Origin: Ahaetulla prasina
Taxonomy: Eukaryota; Chordata; Lepidosauria; Squamata; Colubridae
Reading direction: 5' to 3'
Length of the DNA: 64,000 nt
Assembly (NCBI RefSeq): GCF_028640845.1
Contig: NC_080543.1
Location: 7,888,959 to 7,952,958, forward strand
Shown here: positions 61,378 to 64,000 of the stretch, one piece after another
How the letters are laid out: the number at the start of each line of letters is the position of its first letter
Numbering within the stretch: position 1 is the stretch's first letter
Notes under the pieces: model-generated
The model's input: only the letters and a program-made list of their open reading frames with translations
What the model was told of the DNA's origin: nothing
The model's database searches: none
Translations under genes and position numbers: made by a program

Positions 61378-61692
61378 TTATCCAGGCCTGCCCCTCCCTT
61401 CCTTCTGCTGACGTCGTCTCTCCGATCTCCGGAAGCGGGGATCCGTCCACTGTGGATTCTCTTCCTCTGGATCTGCTGCCGGTAATCCCAGCATGTGGCT
61501 GGCTCCCTGCTCACACGCTGTAGGAGTGATGTTTGTTTGTTCATTCCTGACATTCTGTCCGGGCATGGGGCCAGGGCTGGGGGCTGGAGGCATGCCAGGC
61601 CGTTCCTCTTTATTATCAGACTCTGAATCTGATAGCAGGCCCGGGAGGAGGCGGGAGAGGCCCGGCTGAGGAGAGGAAGGAGGACAAGGCAC
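61378..61692 (-). CDS. U3 open frame of LTR A7
   Basis: 104 codons from GTG at LTR base 5, intact to the stop. SSPQPGLSRLLPG, acidic LLSDSESDNKEERPG, Pro-rich APSPGPMPG, then DPRFRRSERRRQQKEGRGRP. Length and order match A5 and A6. Function unknown. As a solo LTR it lacks the upstream ORF. Confidence 0.48.
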   Translation of the reverse strand: MPCPPSSPQPGLSRLLPGLLSDSESDNKEERPGMPPAPSPGPMPGQNVRNEQTNITPTACEQGASHMLGLPAADPEEENPQWTDPRFRRSERRRQQKEGRGRPG

Positions 61693-61980
61693 AACACCTA
61701 GCCAGGTGGCAGCTTCATGGTGGCTTGGCCATTGCCGGCCATGCGCACGTTTCTACTCCTCTCCCACCCATATGGCAGCCCCAACCCATCTGGCAGTCCG
61801 GGCTGACACTTTGTGCATGCGCGCCCCCTGTGCATGCGCATGGAGCTTCGTGCATGAGTGCAAGCACCCTCCCCTCACACGTGAAGCTCCACTTGTGAGA
61901 GTGGAGGACGCGCCCGCCCGCCACTCTCACAAACAGAGCTATATGCGCAAGGATACACCTGGCACTCGCACGTACATTTA

Positions 61981-62854
61981 CACACAGAGAGAGACACACA
62001 TACCCCGCGCATCAAGCCAGACCGCCAAGCTGGAAAGATTGAAGCCTGCTGATTTAGAAAATCTCCCACGTGCTCCTATCCATGATGTAATTTCTCCTTG
62101 TTTTGCATAGCAGCACTTATGCAAATTCCCTAATAGAATACTGAAAGCTCCTAAACCGGAGCATCATTTCGCTGCGGAAAATTAATAAGCGGCAGTTGTT
62201 TTGAAATTCTAATTCGAACGCTTTTCTTTTCAGTGCCACTCATTCTATGTACTCTGGAACAGAACAGCATATAATTAGTGATCTCTGTGTAATTTAAGCA
62301 GCGCCCACCAAAAAAAAAATTTAAAAAATTCTCCCGTATTTACCAAGCTCTCATAAATTAAGCGTGGCAAACTATAATTTGCTGAGTTGAATTTCCACTA
62401 AGAGTTTTTGCATTTTTTCATAACATAGGGAGACGTTGTGGGCACACACTTGAAAATCAAACAATGACAGAGCTCTTACAATTCATACCAAACGGACTGA
62501 AGATCTTTTTAAAAGTTACGTATTTGGACAAAAACTATTAGGGGCAAAAAAAAATAAAATCCCAATGCTTAAAAACTCGTTTGCTAGGTCAAATGACTAG
62601 ATCACCCTAAAAATTTAAGAAACACGTATAATGGGTGTGTGTGTGTAGAATAGTAAAATTACAATGCGACGCGCCAGCTTTTATTTGGATGTTTCTTTGT
62701 CAGGCACTGCCACAGTTTACAATGGATTTGGAAAGCGTGTGGGATTCACAAAGGTGCAAAATATTTCATTCTTGATCGTAAGCCTGCAAAAACAGCAGTT
62801 TGAAGCATGAAGTCATAACGCAGGAAAGGACCATTTTGGCTGTTGACTTCAAGC
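61981..62854. other. Unassigned sequence
   Basis: About 870 bp, AT-rich. No repeat family, RNA or coding feature recognised. Confidence 0.45.
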
Positions 62855-63590
62855 CCAGCTTAATGCAAGGAAAACAAAATGCACAGGTACAGTATAGGTG
62901 GTACCTTGCTCAATAGTAGCAACTGTGAGAGGCATCTAGGAGTCCTAGTGGACAACCATTTAAATAGGAGCCTGCTGTGTGCAGCAGCTGCCAAAAAAGC
63001 CAACACAGTTTTAGGCTGCATAAACAGAGGGATAGAATCAAGATCACGTGAAGTGTTAATACCACTTTATAATGCCTTGGTAAGGCCACACTTGGAATAT
63101 TGCATTCAGTTTTGGTCGCTACGATTTAAAAAAGATGTGGAGACTCTAGAAAGAGTGCAGAGAAGAGCAACAAAGATGATTAGGGGACTGGAGGCTAACA
63201 CATATGAAGAACGGTTGCAGGAACTGGGTATGTCTAGTTTAATGAAAAGAAGGACTAGGGGAGACATGATAGCAGTCTTCCAATATCTCAGGGGCTGCCC
63301 CAAAGAAGAGGGAGTCAAACTATTCTCCAAAGCACCTGAGGGTAGAACAAGAAGCAATGGGTGGAAATTAATCAAGGAGAGAAGCAACCGAGAACTAAGG
63401 AGAAATTTCCTGACAGAACAATTAATACATGGAATAACTTTCCTCCAAAAGTTGTGAATGCTGCAACACTGAAAGTTTTCAAGAAGAGATTGGACAATCA
63501 TTTGTCTGAAGTGGTGTAGGGTTTCCTGCCTGAGCAGGGTTGGACTAGAAGACCTCTAAGGTCCCTTCCAACTCTTGTTATTCTGTTCTA
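62855..63590 (+). mobile_element. CR1 LINE 3' end
   Basis: 192-codon open frame (62879-63457): [79 protein letters not shown] small deletion near 63415 breaks the end. It finishes 'aaggtcccttccaactc' with a TTCTATTC tail. Confidence 0.9.
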
Positions 63591-63654
63591 TTCTTTTATT
63601 CTGAGTCCCCATAGACTCACATCTTACAGTTACCGAGGTTGAGACTCACCGTGC

Positions 63655-63775
63655 TAGAACAGGGCTCTCCAAATTGGACAACTTTAAGAGTGGTGGACTT
63701 CAACTCCCAGAATTCGTCAGCCAGCATAGTTCTCAACTGAAGAAACTTCTGGGATGAGAAGCAAAAACACCTTTG
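63655..63775. mobile_element. MITE-2 arm and Penelope-like fragment
   Basis: 'acttcaactcccagaattcg' is a MITE-2 arm. 'ctgaagaaacttctgggatg' with 'agaagcaaaaacac' is a degraded hammerhead-like core. Confidence 0.5.
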
Positions 63776-64000
63776 GAATTATTATTATTATTTATTATTT
63801 ATTAAATTTTTATACCGCCCTTCTCCCGAAGGACTCAGGGCGGTGTACAGCCAGAAATAAAATACAGAATATGTACAGTTAAAAACGAATTAAAATATAG
63901 CAAAATTACGAAAACGGCTGATAATTAAAATTAAAATTTAAAATATTTAAAATATTAATAAAACCCCAATTTAAAATCAAACTATTATGCCAGTCCCGCT
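63776..64000 (-). mobile_element. L2-type LINE 3' end, continues past the window
   Basis: (ATT/AAAT) tail, then the reverse UUCG hairpin 'accgcccttctcccgaagga' (63813-63845) and AT-rich 3' UTR. Confidence 0.87.

Larger units (their letters stand above)
61154..61696 (-). mobile_element. Solo LTR, family A, copy A7, 543 bp, perfect 5 bp TSD
   Basis: TSD CCTAG at 61149-61153 and 61697-61701. The minus strand begins TGTTGTGCCTTGTCC and ends AGGACACGACA. The best-conserved family A copy. Confidence 0.93.

Overview
The window looks like repeat-saturated intergenic DNA from a squamate reptile, most likely a snake. The reasons are CR1/L3-type LINE tails ending directly in long (ATTCT)n/(AATAG)n arrays (a known snake pattern), Sauria-type SINEs with a Bov-B-like tail, squamate tRNA SINEs, many hAT MITEs and a GATA/GACA tract. 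I found no host protein gene, functional tRNA or rRNA gene, or CRISPR array. Every open frame with recognisable protein similarity belongs to a retroelement or DNA transposon. Frames over simple repeats are translation artefacts. Element family names are from recognition only; no database was searched.

Layout. 1-8.4 kb: pentamer arrays, L3 LINE ends, and two near-identical tandem CR1 copies (2.1-5.9 kb). 8.4-15 kb: a tandem of L3 tails and (TCC)n, an L1 with target-site duplications (TSDs), Sauria SINEs and a polypurine tract. 15-25 kb: L2, CR1, hAT MITEs, a 0.94 kb tandem duplication between MITEs, a solo LTR and L1. 25-31 kb: Penelope-like fold-back pairs with hammerhead-like cores, and the most complete LINE of the window (L3, 27.1-30.1 kb). 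31-36 kb: nested MITE, L1, SINE and LTR stacks. 36-45.5 kb: SPIN-like and CCGGTT MITEs, L2, a CR1-tail tandem, a third LTR family with nested L2s, and a Tc1 relic carrying two further hAT elements. 45.5-55.5 kb: a mariner-like MITE holding a 27 bp minisatellite, (AATAG)n and (AGG)n arrays, a polypurine tract, two MITEs at one target site, and two opposed solo LTRs. 55.5-64 kb: a nested hAT stack, a GATA/GACA block, 1.1 kb of polypurine higher-order repeat, an LTR, CR1 and L2.

The most interesting signal is in the LTRs. At least nine copies or fragments of two related solo-LTR families are present. In all seven copies whose 5' edge is identifiable (one with a mutated first base), the first codons fall in one reading frame (T-GTT-GTG...). 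That frame encodes an acidic, Ser/Asp/Glu-rich stretch and then a basic tail resembling DPRFRRxERRRQQKEG. In family A it stops just before an AP-1/CACCC/TATA promoter block. This looks like the C-terminus of an internal retroelement ORF running into the U3 of the 3' LTR. Other signals: hammerhead-core motifs in Penelope-like repeats, hairpin tails with a UUCG loop shared by L2 and a tRNA SINE, and two tandem duplications whose homopolymer differences suggest possible assembly error.
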